DNA of 15,652 nucleotides, taken from OLB11 sp044234005. Lineage in GTDB: Bacteria; Bacteroidota; Bacteroidia; Chitinophagales; Chitinophagaceae. Position 1 is the stretch's first letter, and each line of letters opens with the position of its first letter. The translations under genes and the position numbers were made by a program. The stretch is from positions 1-15,652 of the forward strand of contig JBIIJE010000058.1 in assembly GCA_044234005.1 (NCBI GenBank). The letters run 5' to 3'. Positions 1 through 7,795 of the stretch are shown piece after piece. Below the pieces are notes generated by a model. It did no database searches. It saw only the letters and a program-made list of their open reading frames with translations, and was not told where the DNA came from.

Positions 1-790
1 CGCCGACTTTTAAAATATCGGTACTGAAAACGGGTAGTAAAGCTTCCGCACCACCAAATAAAACAGCAAATAAATCAAGACTTAATACTGCCAAAATAAT
101 TTGATGTTTGAAAACAAAGCGAAAGCCTTCTTTTAAACTTTTGATTATACCTAAATCTTGTTGCAAAGAAATTTCCTTAGGTTTTATTCTAAAAATAAAA
201 AAACTAGAAAGACTTAATCCGATACCTGTAATGACTAGAATAGACGTAACCGACATAAAAGTCATCAGGAAGCCAGCAGTTAATGGGCCTAAAATAGAAC
301 CTAACATCCAAGTCGTGCTGCTCCATGTAATCGCATTTGGCATATCAGTCTTTTTAATCAATAATGGAATTAAACTAAATGAAGAAGGAGCTAAAAATGA
401 TCGAATACAACCACTCGTAAACATACCAATGTAAATGAAAGTTGAAATTGTTGCTACAGTATAATGTTGTAAAAAAAATTGACTTGTAATCACTATGAAG
501 AATATTGCATTGAGAATATAAAACAAAATACATCGTAAATACAATGTACGTTTCTCATTTTTATCAACAAAATAACCTGCGAATAAAGCAACACTAAAAG
601 CAGGTATTACTTCAGCTAACCCTAAAAGTCCAAGTGACAAAGGGTCTTTTGTGAGTTTGTACAATAAATAACTCAATACTGTTGTTTGCATGTACAATGA
701 GAAGATAACTAAAAATCGTGTAGATAGAAAATATGAAAATTCTCTTTCTCGTAATATTGTCAATAAAACTAAAGGATGTTGTCGAACCAT
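1..790 (-). CDS. MFS transporter, EntS-like (partial, C-terminus off the left edge)
   Basis: This is a major facilitator superfamily exporter of the MFS_3/EntS type, an inner-membrane secondary transporter driven by the proton gradient; the substrate cannot be told. Translating the minus strand from the ATG at 790 gives 263 codons with no stop before the window edge. About six hydrophobic segments are visible, plus the MFS motif A between the second and third helices (GYFVDKNEKR, residues 72-81). The stretch at residues 220-263 (EGFRFVF, then LSLDLFAVLFGGAEALLPVF) is typical of this subfamily at the loop into helix 7. The frame is open upstream to a TGA near 838, so a TTG start at 802 is possible, but ATG 790 is preferred. 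A perfect TAnnTTTG (800-807) lies just upstream, without a matching distal box. The gene diverges from the ABC permease. The family call is firm; the substrate is unknown. Confidence 0.88.
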   Translation of the reverse strand, partial: MVRQHPLVLLTILREREFSYFLSTRFLVIFSLYMQTTVLSYLLYKLTKDPLSLGLLGLAEVIPAFSVALFAGYFVDKNEKRTLYLRCILFYILNAIFFIVITSQFFLQHYTVATISTFIYIGMFTSGCIRSFLAPSSFSLIPLLIKKTDMPNAITWSSTTWMLGSILGPLTAGFLMTFMSVTSILVITGIGLSLSSFFIFRIKPKEISLQQDLGIIKSLKEGFRFVFKHQIILAVLSLDLFAVLFGGAEALLPVFSTDILKVG

Positions 791-864
791 GAATTCGCGC
801 AAAACTAATTGATTAAAATCATAGTGTGTGAATGCTCAAAATATACTTCTAATATTCTCTCGTT

Positions 865-895
865 TTTACGATACTAAAATTTTATCGTTCGTAAA
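865..895. promoter_or_regulatory. dyad symmetry between divergent MFS and ABC permease genes
   Basis: TTTACG (865-870) is repeated inverted as CGTAAA (890-895). Overlapping it, ACGATA (868-873) is inverted as TATCGT (883-888). The dyad sits in the gap between the two divergent starts (790 and 924), where an operator would be expected. No regulator gene is adjacent and the arms are short, so this is only a candidate site. Confidence 0.25.
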
Positions 896-923
896 TAAAT
901 CACAATCCCTAACTTTACAACGC

Positions 924-2186
924 ATGTTTCAAACTCTTACACAAGCTTCAGTTTCTGCTTTTGAAGAACTAAGGGTTAATCGATTGCGTACCTTTCTCTC
1001 ATTATTAGGAATAACTATTGGTATTTTTTGCGTGATAAGTGTCTTAACTGTATTTGAGAGTTTACAAAACAATATTCAAAACAGCATGCAAACCTTAGGC
1101 AGTCAGGTTTTATACATCGGCAAGTTTCCTTGGATTCCTGAAGACAAAGGCGAGTATGCTTGGTGGAAGTACAAAGCAAGACCTATGAATACCTTAGATG
1201 AAGTAAAACAAATAGAAAAAAATGCTAGTTACGCCTCTTTCGCAACTTTTTGTTACACAGATGAATCTCAGAAAATTAGCTTTAACGGCAACGAATTAAA
1301 TAGTGTGATGCTTTTTGCGGTGAGCCAACATTTCGAGAAATTACAACCTATTGATATTGAATTAGGCAGATATTTTTCAGGTTCAGAAATAAAATCGGGG
1401 CATAGTAATGGTTTGGTGATTGGTACCGCGGTGGCTGAAGAATTATTTGGAGCAAATATTTCACCACTTGGAAAAATGTTGATGATATACCAAAAACCTT
1501 TTCAGATTATCGGTGTTATGAAGAAGCAAGGTAAAACCTTTACAGGATTTGATTTTGATGGAGGCATTATTTTATCTTATCCATACTTAGCTAGTTTTAG
1601 AGCTATGCATAATGCAGATAAAAATGGTTTTGCAGATCCGATGATTATGGTGAAGTCAAAAAACGCCTCAGTGTTTGAAGAGATGAAATATCAAATTAAA
1701 TCGATACTTCGCGCTCAGCGAAAAATTTCACCCAAAGAGAAAGACAACTTTTCGTTTAATCAGTTAGACGCGATTCAAAATAGCATCAATGATATTTTTG
1801 TAAATATCAAGGTCTTTGGGTTCATCATTGGATTCTTTTCACTGTTGGTAGGAAGTTTTGGCATAGCAAATATTATGTTTGTTTCAGTGAGAGAGCGCAC
1901 CCGCCAAATTGGTATAAAAAAAGCCTTAGGTGCTTTATCCAAGGTAATTCTCATTGAATTTTTGATTGAATCTATTATTCTCTGTATTATAGGTGGTCTT
2001 TTCGGAATAATCCTTGTCATTTTTCTGGGCAAATTATTATCGGGTCCTATTGGATTTCCAATTACTCTATCTAGCTTTAATTTTATGCTAGGTATAATTG
2101 TGAGTATATTAGTAGGCATGTTTGCCGGTTTTGTGCCTGCTCGTCGTGCCTCTCGACTCAAACCTGTGGTAGCAATTCAGAGCTAA
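924..2186 (+). CDS. ABC transporter permease, MacB/FtsX family
   Basis: Inner-membrane permease of a MacB-type ABC system (MacB_PCD periplasmic domain followed by an FtsX domain). These systems drive tripartite efflux or lipoprotein/envelope transport by mechanotransmission. From ATG 924 the product is 420 aa: an amphipathic N-terminus ending in the usual ELRVNRLRTFLSLLGITIG transition into the first membrane helix, a periplasmic region of about 230 residues, then three C-terminal helices. The cytosolic signature between the second and third helices is clear (VRERTRQIGIKKALGA), as is the ending PARRASRLKPVVAI. A GTG at 828 would add 32 residues that do not resemble the family N-terminus, so ATG 924 is chosen. 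No ATPase or membrane-fusion gene is adjacent, so its partner must be encoded elsewhere. The last 4 bp overlap the convergent phosphatase gene. Confidence 0.9.
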   Translation: MFQTLTQASVSAFEELRVNRLRTFLSLLGITIGIFCVISVLTVFESLQNNIQNSMQTLGSQVLYIGKFPWIPEDKGEYAWWKYKARPMNTLDEVKQIEKNASYASFATFCYTDESQKISFNGNELNSVMLFAVSQHFEKLQPIDIELGRYFSGSEIKSGHSNGLVIGTAVAEELFGANISPLGKMLMIYQKPFQIIGVMKKQGKTFTGFDFDGGIILSYPYLASFRAMHNADKNGFADPMIMVKSKNASVFEEMKYQIKSILRAQRKISPKEKDNFSFNQLDAIQNSINDIFVNIKVFGFIIGFFSLLVGSFGIANIMFVSVRERTRQIGIKKALGALSKVILIEFLIESIILCIIGGLFGIILVIFLGKLLSGPIGFPITLSSFNFMLGIIVSILVGMFAGFVPARRASRLKPVVAIQS

Positions 2187-2653
2187 TTGTTCATCAATTC
2201 AAGTTCCTTTTTTAAAATTGCCATACAACCCAATTTAATCTCATCAAACACAGGATAATAACCATCTAATCCACCATACCAAGGATCCTTTACATCACAA
2301 GATTCATGGGGATACAAATCAGTGAGAAATAATTTTATCTTATTTTCAAATCCATTCATATCGATTATGTTTTTCATTTCATGCAAAACATCTTTCGCCA
2401 AGTAATAAATCTTATCATATTTTTCCAAATCACCTTGCTGAATTCTTCGAGATTGTTGTTGACTTATGCAAATACCTTGTTCTTTGCAAACTTGTTGTGA
2501 GTGTTTATGTGGCGATTCGCCTGTGTGAAATGTATTCGTACTCGCACTATCAATTTGCCAATTTAGATGTTGCTCTTGAATAAGGCTTCGCATAACTCCT
2601 TCGGCTATTGGGGATCTGCAAATATTACCTAGACAAACAAATAGAATTTTCAT
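2183..2653 (-). CDS. low molecular weight protein tyrosine phosphatase
   Basis: Cytosolic phosphatase of the LMW-PTP/Wzb-YfkJ family, which hydrolyses phosphotyrosine (and in relatives phosphoarginine) through a cysteinyl-phosphate intermediate. The P-loop C-x5-R-S is intact at the N-terminus: VCLGNICRSPIAEG with nucleophile Cys7 and Arg13. The general-acid aspartate lies in DPWYGG (Asp123). The length, 156 aa, is normal for the family. No tyrosine kinase or capsule export gene is nearby to suggest a substrate. It lies downstream of gldN on the same strand, but a hairpin terminator stands between them, so it is probably not a regular member of the gld transcript. No TAnnTTTG box is visible in its short leader, so read-through is the simplest source of expression. 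It overlaps the end of the convergent permease by 4 bp. Confidence 0.93.
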   Translation of the reverse strand: MKILFVCLGNICRSPIAEGVMRSLIQEQHLNWQIDSASTNTFHTGESPHKHSQQVCKEQGICISQQQSRRIQQGDLEKYDKIYYLAKDVLHEMKNIIDMNGFENKIKLFLTDLYPHESCDVKDPWYGGLDGYYPVFDEIKLGCMAILKKELELMNN

Positions 2654-2670
2654 ATTGAAGTATTTAAATT

Positions 2671-2696
2671 AAAAAACATCCCGAAGGATGCTTTTT
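2671..2696 (-). terminator. intrinsic terminator after gldN
   Basis: Read on the minus strand this is A5, then GCATCC-TTCG-GGATG, then a run of T. The GC part is a 5-bp CATCC/GGATG stem closed by a 4-nt loop of the stable TTCG type (2677-2690), and flanking A/T runs extend the stem. It lies about 20 bp after the gldN stop and before the phosphatase start, so it most likely ends the gldKLMN transcript. The A/T runs on both flanks mean it could also act on the opposite strand. Confidence 0.75.
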
Positions 2697-2716
2697 AAAT
2701 ATTATCTGTTGAGGTT

Positions 2717-3637
2717 TTAGTAAACCCACATATCATGTTCTTTATTGAATAATTTTTCACGTATAGCTTCTGATTCTAGTAAAGCATCTATACCACTCTT
2801 ATAATTTTTAATATCGTCTTGCAAAGGATTATCGAATGTTGATTTTAAAACATAACTTGAGAAATGTCGCTTTTCAAAAAAGTCATCCCAAGTAATCCTA
2901 AATACATCATTTTCTGGATTGTAGACTTCAAATCGAGCATTGTATCCGCGAATATCTGGGTAAAAAACCCAAAATAAGGGAACCGTTGCACGGAAACTTC
3001 CATCAGTATTCTTTTTATCTAAATAAGGAGCTAAGCCAATAATACGAACTACCATTCTACCTACATTCTTATCAAAAATCCAATCTTCTTTTAAGCGATA
3101 TTTTGTTATATCATCTGGGTCGAAACTTTTATTAATTATTTTTTGAATAATACTACCATCTGCTTGCTCAACCTCTATAGTCTCCGGTTCCCCAATGATT
3201 TTACTCATCACGTCTTCTGGTTTCATAGGTGTTGTAAATCTATCATCAGAGAATGCAGTTATCTTGCCGTTCTTGATTGCATCAAGTAGTATCTCAATAT
3301 ACATTCCTCCACCACTCTCATCATCACCTGGATAACGGAATGCAACATTCTGTTTTTGGCGAGTATCAATCTCACGCCACAATCTTTTTTTCATTAATAC
3401 GTCAGCCTCCCTGATGGGTTGCCAAGGAACAGCATAATTATTATGCTCTTCCTTATCTATAGCTCCATCTTTACGCAAAGAAGGGGCATAGCCATCTTTT
3501 ACTATGTTTGCTTTACCTCCTGGTGTGGAAGGATCTGTAGCACTTGGGATTCCACTTGTAGCAGATTGGGCAAAACTCTTTTGGTTCACTAAAAGAATCA
3601 AACCAAACCCTAACATTAAACTAAATACTTTTTTCAT
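2717..3637 (-). CDS. gldN: GldN/PorN, T9SS periplasmic ring component
   Basis: Periplasmic subunit of the type IX secretion/gliding machinery; with GldK it forms the outer-membrane-associated ring that contacts the GldLM motor. The 306-aa product starts with a clear signal peptide (MKKVFSLMLGFGLILLVN, cleavage likely after FAQ at residue 24). A low-complexity Ser/Thr/Pro/Gly stretch follows, and then the GldN body: the segment near residue 80 with VLMKKRLWREIDTRQKQN, and the downstream VFYPDIRGYNARFEVYNPENDV. It is the last gene of gldKLMN, 18 bp after gldM, so co-transcription is nearly certain. The position and family features agree, and no frame damage is seen. In better-studied Bacteroidota, loss of GldN abolishes secretion of proteins bearing T9SS C-terminal signals. 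Confidence 0.95.
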   Translation of the reverse strand: MKKVFSLMLGFGLILLVNQKSFAQSATSGIPSATDPSTPGGKANIVKDGYAPSLRKDGAIDKEEHNNYAVPWQPIREADVLMKKRLWREIDTRQKQNVAFRYPGDDESGGGMYIEILLDAIKNGKITAFSDDRFTTPMKPEDVMSKIIGEPETIEVEQADGSIIQKIINKSFDPDDITKYRLKEDWIFDKNVGRMVVRIIGLAPYLDKKNTDGSFRATVPLFWVFYPDIRGYNARFEVYNPENDVFRITWDDFFEKRHFSSYVLKSTFDNPLQDDIKNYKSGIDALLESEAIREKLFNKEHDMWVY

Positions 3638-3655
3638 TTTCTTATCTAATTGAAA

Positions 3656-5341
3656 TTAACAATTAATATTAAATACAATACTACCAACATTTCTAATACG
3701 TCCATCTGGCATTTTAACTTTAATATTATCAAAATAAAGTTTACCTCCTGGCGCTAATTTTTCAATCACCGCACGAACACTTTGATCTACGGCTCCATTC
3801 AACAAATTATTTCGTCCATTCCCTTGTAATGGTTCACCTCGTTTAGGCACGTAAAATATTTCATATGAGATAACTTCAAACTTTACATCAAAGTCGAAAG
3901 CATCTAACTTGGCAAAAATTGCCTCTTGAACTTTAATTTCATTGGCACAGGCTGCTCCTCCCTTTTTGCCAGCAACCACTGGGTAAGGATCCGGAATATT
4001 CTTAACGCGGTACTTATTTTCCCATGACTTTTTAGATCCATCTGGTAATTCACCAAACAACGTAATTTTAGCCATTTGGCCTGCTTTTGTTGGTCTGACT
4101 ATGTATTTGTTTACGCCAGACGCAGCATCTCTTGTTACGGTACAATTCTCAGCGGAGTAAGTCAGCTTACTCGCTTGAATACCTGATGCTGACATTGTGA
4201 TAGGGTTATCAACACCCACATAGAATACATTCATTTTATCTAATGAAATAGTAGCTTGTGATTCACCTACAAAGTATTGTGCGGGTTTAGTAATCGGAAT
4301 GGTTCTTTGAACAAGCTGTGTCGAGTTACCTGGCATAGTATCTGTAAACTTCGCAATTACATTCAATTGGCGTGGACCAATTTCATTTGTTGCTATTGCC
4401 GAAAACTGACCTATTCCTTCAACTACTGGTATGGTTTGACCATTAACTGTAAAGCTCAAATTATTAGCCTTTTTGTTATATGTTCCCAACATAATACGAG
4501 CTGTAAACCTTTCACCAGGCAGTACATAGTTGTTATCAGCAGCTACAATAACCGCATAGTCAGGAAGAGGCTTTGCTTGTGTACGTATGTAGTCTTCCTT
4601 TTTGATTTCTGCTTTATCAAGCGGTTCACCTGTTGCTTTTGACCATATTTCATCCAAAGCAGCAGCTTGAGAGGCTCTAATATCACTTATATACTTATCA
4701 ATTAAAGTGGTTGTTGCAATTGTTGGTGACATTTGGAAATTATAAATTGACCAATCTCCTTTGTTCTCAGAATTCTTCTCAACTTCAAAAGTAAGCGGGA
4801 GTTTCTTTAAAAATTCAGGGTTATTACCATTGCCAGCAGGTATCACATCCTCGCCCCAATCTAATGGCACTAAGCCAGCTAGGTCTTCTTTATACGCCAT
4901 CATGGCTTGAAGCATTTTTTTACCATTACCTCCTTCAACCATCACATGGGTTCCGCCATCTAAATCATCAATTTTTTTAATTTGCTTTACACCGTCAACT
5001 ACCTCATAGCCTCCACTTGCTTCAATTATTTTCACTTTGTATCCTTCTAATTGGGAAATTAAAGTATTCGTTTTATCGTTAACTTGGGTAACTAATAACT
5101 TCGCTTTCTCTACTTTCGCTTTTTTGGGCGCACTTGCCTTAGGATCCTCTAAGAATCCATCAAATGCGCCAGTAGTAGCCTCATTTCTCTCTTTCTGTGC
5201 TTTATTGGAACGATCTATACTTTTTCCAATGGTTTTAAATGCATTTAAAATTTCGCTTGATACATTCATGGCTAACAGGGCTGTTAGTACCAAATACATC
5301 AAGTTTATCATCAACTGCCTCGGTTCTTTAGGTAAAGACAT
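3656..5341 (-). CDS. gldM: GldM/PorM, T9SS motor subunit
   Basis: Inner-membrane-anchored motor subunit that spans the periplasm and transmits motion from GldL to the GldK-GldN ring. The 561-aa product begins MSLPKEPRQLMINLMYLVLT: a short cytosolic N-terminus, Arg8, and one membrane helix (about residues 11-28). A helical periplasmic first domain follows, and then the series of beta-sandwich domains. The family C-terminal region is visible from PDPYPVVAG to the final Cys. From memory of work on the Flavobacterium GldLM motor, an Arg at this place pairs with the GldL glutamate. The gene follows gldL by 64 bp and precedes gldN by 18 bp. It is a little longer than the roughly 510-520 aa of well-known members, as far as I recall, and appears intact. 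Confidence 0.95.
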   Translation of the reverse strand: MSLPKEPRQLMINLMYLVLTALLAMNVSSEILNAFKTIGKSIDRSNKAQKERNEATTGAFDGFLEDPKASAPKKAKVEKAKLLVTQVNDKTNTLISQLEGYKVKIIEASGGYEVVDGVKQIKKIDDLDGGTHVMVEGGNGKKMLQAMMAYKEDLAGLVPLDWGEDVIPAGNGNNPEFLKKLPLTFEVEKNSENKGDWSIYNFQMSPTIATTTLIDKYISDIRASQAAALDEIWSKATGEPLDKAEIKKEDYIRTQAKPLPDYAVIVAADNNYVLPGERFTARIMLGTYNKKANNLSFTVNGQTIPVVEGIGQFSAIATNEIGPRQLNVIAKFTDTMPGNSTQLVQRTIPITKPAQYFVGESQATISLDKMNVFYVGVDNPITMSASGIQASKLTYSAENCTVTRDAASGVNKYIVRPTKAGQMAKITLFGELPDGSKKSWENKYRVKNIPDPYPVVAGKKGGAACANEIKVQEAIFAKLDAFDFDVKFEVISYEIFYVPKRGEPLQGNGRNNLLNGAVDQSVRAVIEKLAPGGKLYFDNIKVKMPDGRIRNVGSIVFNINC

Positions 5342-5405
5342 CTATTGCTAAATTTTACTTATTAGATTAACGTTATTTTAAATATTCTAGGTATGCTCGC
5401 CAAAC

Positions 5406-6245
5406 CTAGCGACCTTGCATAGCAGTTAACATATTGCCATATACCTGATTCAATGTGCCTAAATTGCGTGCTAATAAACCAATTTGTTCTTTTGCCTTAT
5501 TTGCATCATCCGCACTATTTTGCATGGCTTCGGAAGCGTTTACCAAATTGCTGTAGAACTTATTCATAGCTTTTAAATGGTTATTCGCGTCCTGCAACTC
5601 TACTTCATAAATTTGATTTAATGAACCTAAGTTTTTAGTCAATGTAGTAACTTGGCTATGGAATCGAGCTGTTTCGTCAGCTGCATTGTTGAATGATGCC
5701 AAGGTAGCTGTAGCTCCTATAAATGTATCTTTCATTTGAACTAAAGCTGAACTTGCCTCCTTCGTTTTAGCTGCATAATCATTCGTAGCTGAAATTACGT
5801 TAGTAACATCTTTCACTTGGGATACCGTTTCACCAAATCGTTGAAAGTTCTCTCCTAATTTTTTGATATTTGCGGGATTCAAGTTTGCCTCTTCAAGCAT
5901 TTTATCCATTGCTGCTGTAGATGAAGATCCGCTTCCACCTCCGCCAATCGCTACAGATGATGGTGTGAACTTAATACCTTTTCTGTAAGCTTCTACATGT
6001 GGATTCTCGTCAATTCCTGGATAAAATTTCTCCCAGTAATAGTCTTTATGTGGAGGTAAAATACCAAGCATGGCGAAAATGAAAGCTTCAGTAAGCATTC
6101 CAACCATTAGGGCACTACCTGCCCATGGCCAGTGCATTAGTTTAGCTAAAGCACCTACCAATACTACCGAAGCACCCAATCCAATAATTAAATTTTTAAC
6201 GTATTTGCCTGTAGTTGTCTCAAAAAATAAGGCTATCGATCTCAT
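5406..6245 (-). CDS. gldL: GldL/PorL, T9SS proton-channel motor subunit
   Basis: Inner-membrane protein that with GldM forms the proton-motive-force-driven T9SS motor. The 279-aa product has two membrane helices (about residues 17-36 and 42-63) near the N-terminus. Between and in them lie Lys35, His38 (KLMHW) and Glu53 (MLTEAFIF), matching the conserved charged residues of the family; the glutamate is the expected proton-coupling residue. After helix 2 comes the conserved PPHKDYYWEKFYPGI segment, then a glycine/serine linker (about residues 98-112), then a long cytosolic helical, probably coiled-coil tail rich in Ala, Asn and Gln. It is 64 bp downstream of gldK and 64 bp upstream of gldM. The ATG start places helix 1 correctly, so I see no reason to move it. 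Confidence 0.95.
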   Translation of the reverse strand: MRSIALFFETTTGKYVKNLIIGLGASVVLVGALAKLMHWPWAGSALMVGMLTEAFIFAMLGILPPHKDYYWEKFYPGIDENPHVEAYRKGIKFTPSSVAIGGGGSGSSSTAAMDKMLEEANLNPANIKKLGENFQRFGETVSQVKDVTNVISATNDYAAKTKEASSALVQMKDTFIGATATLASFNNAADETARFHSQVTTLTKNLGSLNQIYEVELQDANNHLKAMNKFYSNLVNASEAMQNSADDANKAKEQIGLLARNLGTLNQVYGNMLTAMQGR

Positions 6246-6309
6246 GTTTTATTTGTTGTTTTAAAAATGTATAGTGTTTTTAATAATAATTTGTTGCGAA
6301 AATAAAGAA

Positions 6310-7596
6310 TTACTTGCGCTTAGGTGGCTTATTGCTTAATGCTGGCGCAATAAACTCGATAATCGAACGGAAACCAATATAGGCCTTTGCTGTATCTGCA
6401 AATTCATAATCACGTGAACTTACTTGCAAGTAGCTTGCAACATCCTTCCAACTTCCACCTCGTATTACTTTACGCTTCCACCAAGTTGGGTCATTTTTTC
6501 CGGCTTTATTTCGAACTTGTGGTGACATGTCTGCAACCGCTCCGTAAGTATTAGCCTCATAAGAAGATTCTGTCCATTCTGCTACATTACCACTCATATT
6601 ATATAAACCGTAATCATTTGCCCAATAAGCATCAGCGCGAACCGTGTACAAACCTCCATCAGCACTGTAATTACCGCGATTAGGTTTGAAATTTGCGAGG
6701 TAGCAGCCTTTTTTGTTTACGATATAAGGTCCACCCCATGGATAAGGAGATTGGGCACGACCACCTCTTGCAGCCCACTCCCATTGTTCTTCTGTTGGCA
6801 ATTTAAAATTACCTTCTAAATATAATTTCTTCTTATCCCGATAATTTCTCCAATACCTAGTTCTCCAAATATTGAATGCGTTAGCTTGGTTCCAATTTAC
6901 ACCTACTACAGGGTAATTATTAAAAGCCGGATACCAGAAATACTGATGCGTTATTGGCTCATTATAAGAGTATGAAAACATCTTCATCCAAACTGTTGTA
7001 TCCGGATAGGCAAATACTTTTTCACGCTTGATGTAAGAACTTCTGACAACGTTACTACCATATTTATTGGCTCTACCCATTGCATCATAATCGATCGCAT
7101 CAAACTCATACTCAAGTTTGCTATTGTCAAATTCTTCATGGCCCCAAATACTTTCAGAAGCAGGAATTAGAAAACCTGCGATGGCATCTCGAGTTTCTTC
7201 AGAAGTCCATTTAATTTTCTTACGCCAGTCAATGCGTTGCACTGCATCTGGACCATCCTCACGATAATGATCAAGTAACGCATGTACCGATGAATCGCGC
7301 ACATAATTTACATACTGACGATATTCGGCATTTGTAACTTCTGTTGCATCCATATAGAACCCAATCATTTGAACGGTTCTATTCTTTACATCGTTGGCTC
7401 CTCTAATATCTTGGTCGCTAGCACCCATGTGCATAACTCCAGAAGGAACCCAAGTCATCCCAACAGGAGCCGTTTGACGACCTGCTACACGTGATTTAGA
7501 GCCTACTACTTGACCTTTTGGCCCATCTCCTGCGCATCCCCAAGCTGTTACTATTAATCCAAGTGCTAATAATCTCAACGAAAATTGTTTAATCAT
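6310..7596 (-). CDS. gldK: GldK/PorK, T9SS ring lipoprotein (pseudo-FGE fold)
   Basis: Outer-membrane-anchored lipoprotein that with GldN builds the T9SS periplasmic ring. From ATG 7596 the product is 428 aa, with a lipoprotein signal peptide whose lipobox ends TAWG-Cys21. The rest is a formylglycine-generating-enzyme (FGE-sulfatase) domain: MTWVPSGVMHMGAS, GFYMDATEVTNAEYRQYV, PTEEQWEWAARGG, YPWGG, YNMSGNVAEWTES, VIRGGSWKD and IGFRS, all in family order. The catalytic cysteines of true FGE are missing from the RGGSW-to-GFRS region, as expected for a structural GldK. A TTG at 7620 would add 8 residues and lies about where transcription should start, so ATG 7596 is chosen. This is the first gene of the unit; a good promoter lies just upstream. 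No porP/sprF gene precedes it here, unlike in many relatives. Confidence 0.95.
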   Translation of the reverse strand: MIKQFSLRLLALGLIVTAWGCAGDGPKGQVVGSKSRVAGRQTAPVGMTWVPSGVMHMGASDQDIRGANDVKNRTVQMIGFYMDATEVTNAEYRQYVNYVRDSSVHALLDHYREDGPDAVQRIDWRKKIKWTSEETRDAIAGFLIPASESIWGHEEFDNSKLEYEFDAIDYDAMGRANKYGSNVVRSSYIKREKVFAYPDTTVWMKMFSYSYNEPITHQYFWYPAFNNYPVVGVNWNQANAFNIWRTRYWRNYRDKKKLYLEGNFKLPTEEQWEWAARGGRAQSPYPWGGPYIVNKKGCYLANFKPNRGNYSADGGLYTVRADAYWANDYGLYNMSGNVAEWTESSYEANTYGAVADMSPQVRNKAGKNDPTWWKRKVIRGGSWKDVASYLQVSSRDYEFADTAKAYIGFRSIIEFIAPALSNKPPKRK

Positions 7597-7625
7597 AGTA
7601 CGTTTTTGTTTTTTTAACAAGAAAG

Positions 7626-7657
7626 CAAATATATCTAAAAAATTATGTTAATTCAAA
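7626..7657 (-). promoter_or_regulatory. Bacteroidota-type promoter for gldKLMN
   Basis: On the minus strand a TTTG (7657-7654) is followed after 20 nt by TATATTTG (7633-7626), an exact match to the TAnnTTTG -7 element used by the primary sigma factor of this phylum. The start of transcription would fall near 7618-7620, leaving a leader of about 22-24 nt before the gldK ATG at 7596. The gene-to-gene spacer here is 199 nt and I see nothing else clear in it. Confidence 0.65.
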
Positions 7658-7795
7658 TAGAGGCACAATTTAAAGTAGAAATTTCAATTTGAACTTAAAA
7701 TTGGACAATATTATTTATTCTTCGAAAAATTTAGAACTACTTACTTAAACAAAAAGCCAAATAATGAAATAAATGTTGACTCTCAAAAAAAAAAC

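Noticed and set aside
108..434. 108-codon plus-strand frame inside the MFS gene
   Set aside because: Antisense shadow of a minus-strand frame that has clear MFS transporter motifs and stays open for 263 codons.
828..923. 32-residue N-terminal extension of the ABC permease from GTG 828
   Set aside because: The family N-terminus begins just before the first helix, which fits ATG 924; the extension also covers the dyad-bearing divergent spacer.
4277..4642. 121-codon plus-strand frame inside gldM
   Set aside because: Antisense shadow; the product is a Cys/Ile/Tyr-rich jumble, while the opposite strand encodes an intact GldM.
7597..7620. Upstream TTG start for gldK
   Set aside because: The predicted transcription start coincides with it, and ATG 7596 directly gives a normal lipoprotein signal peptide.
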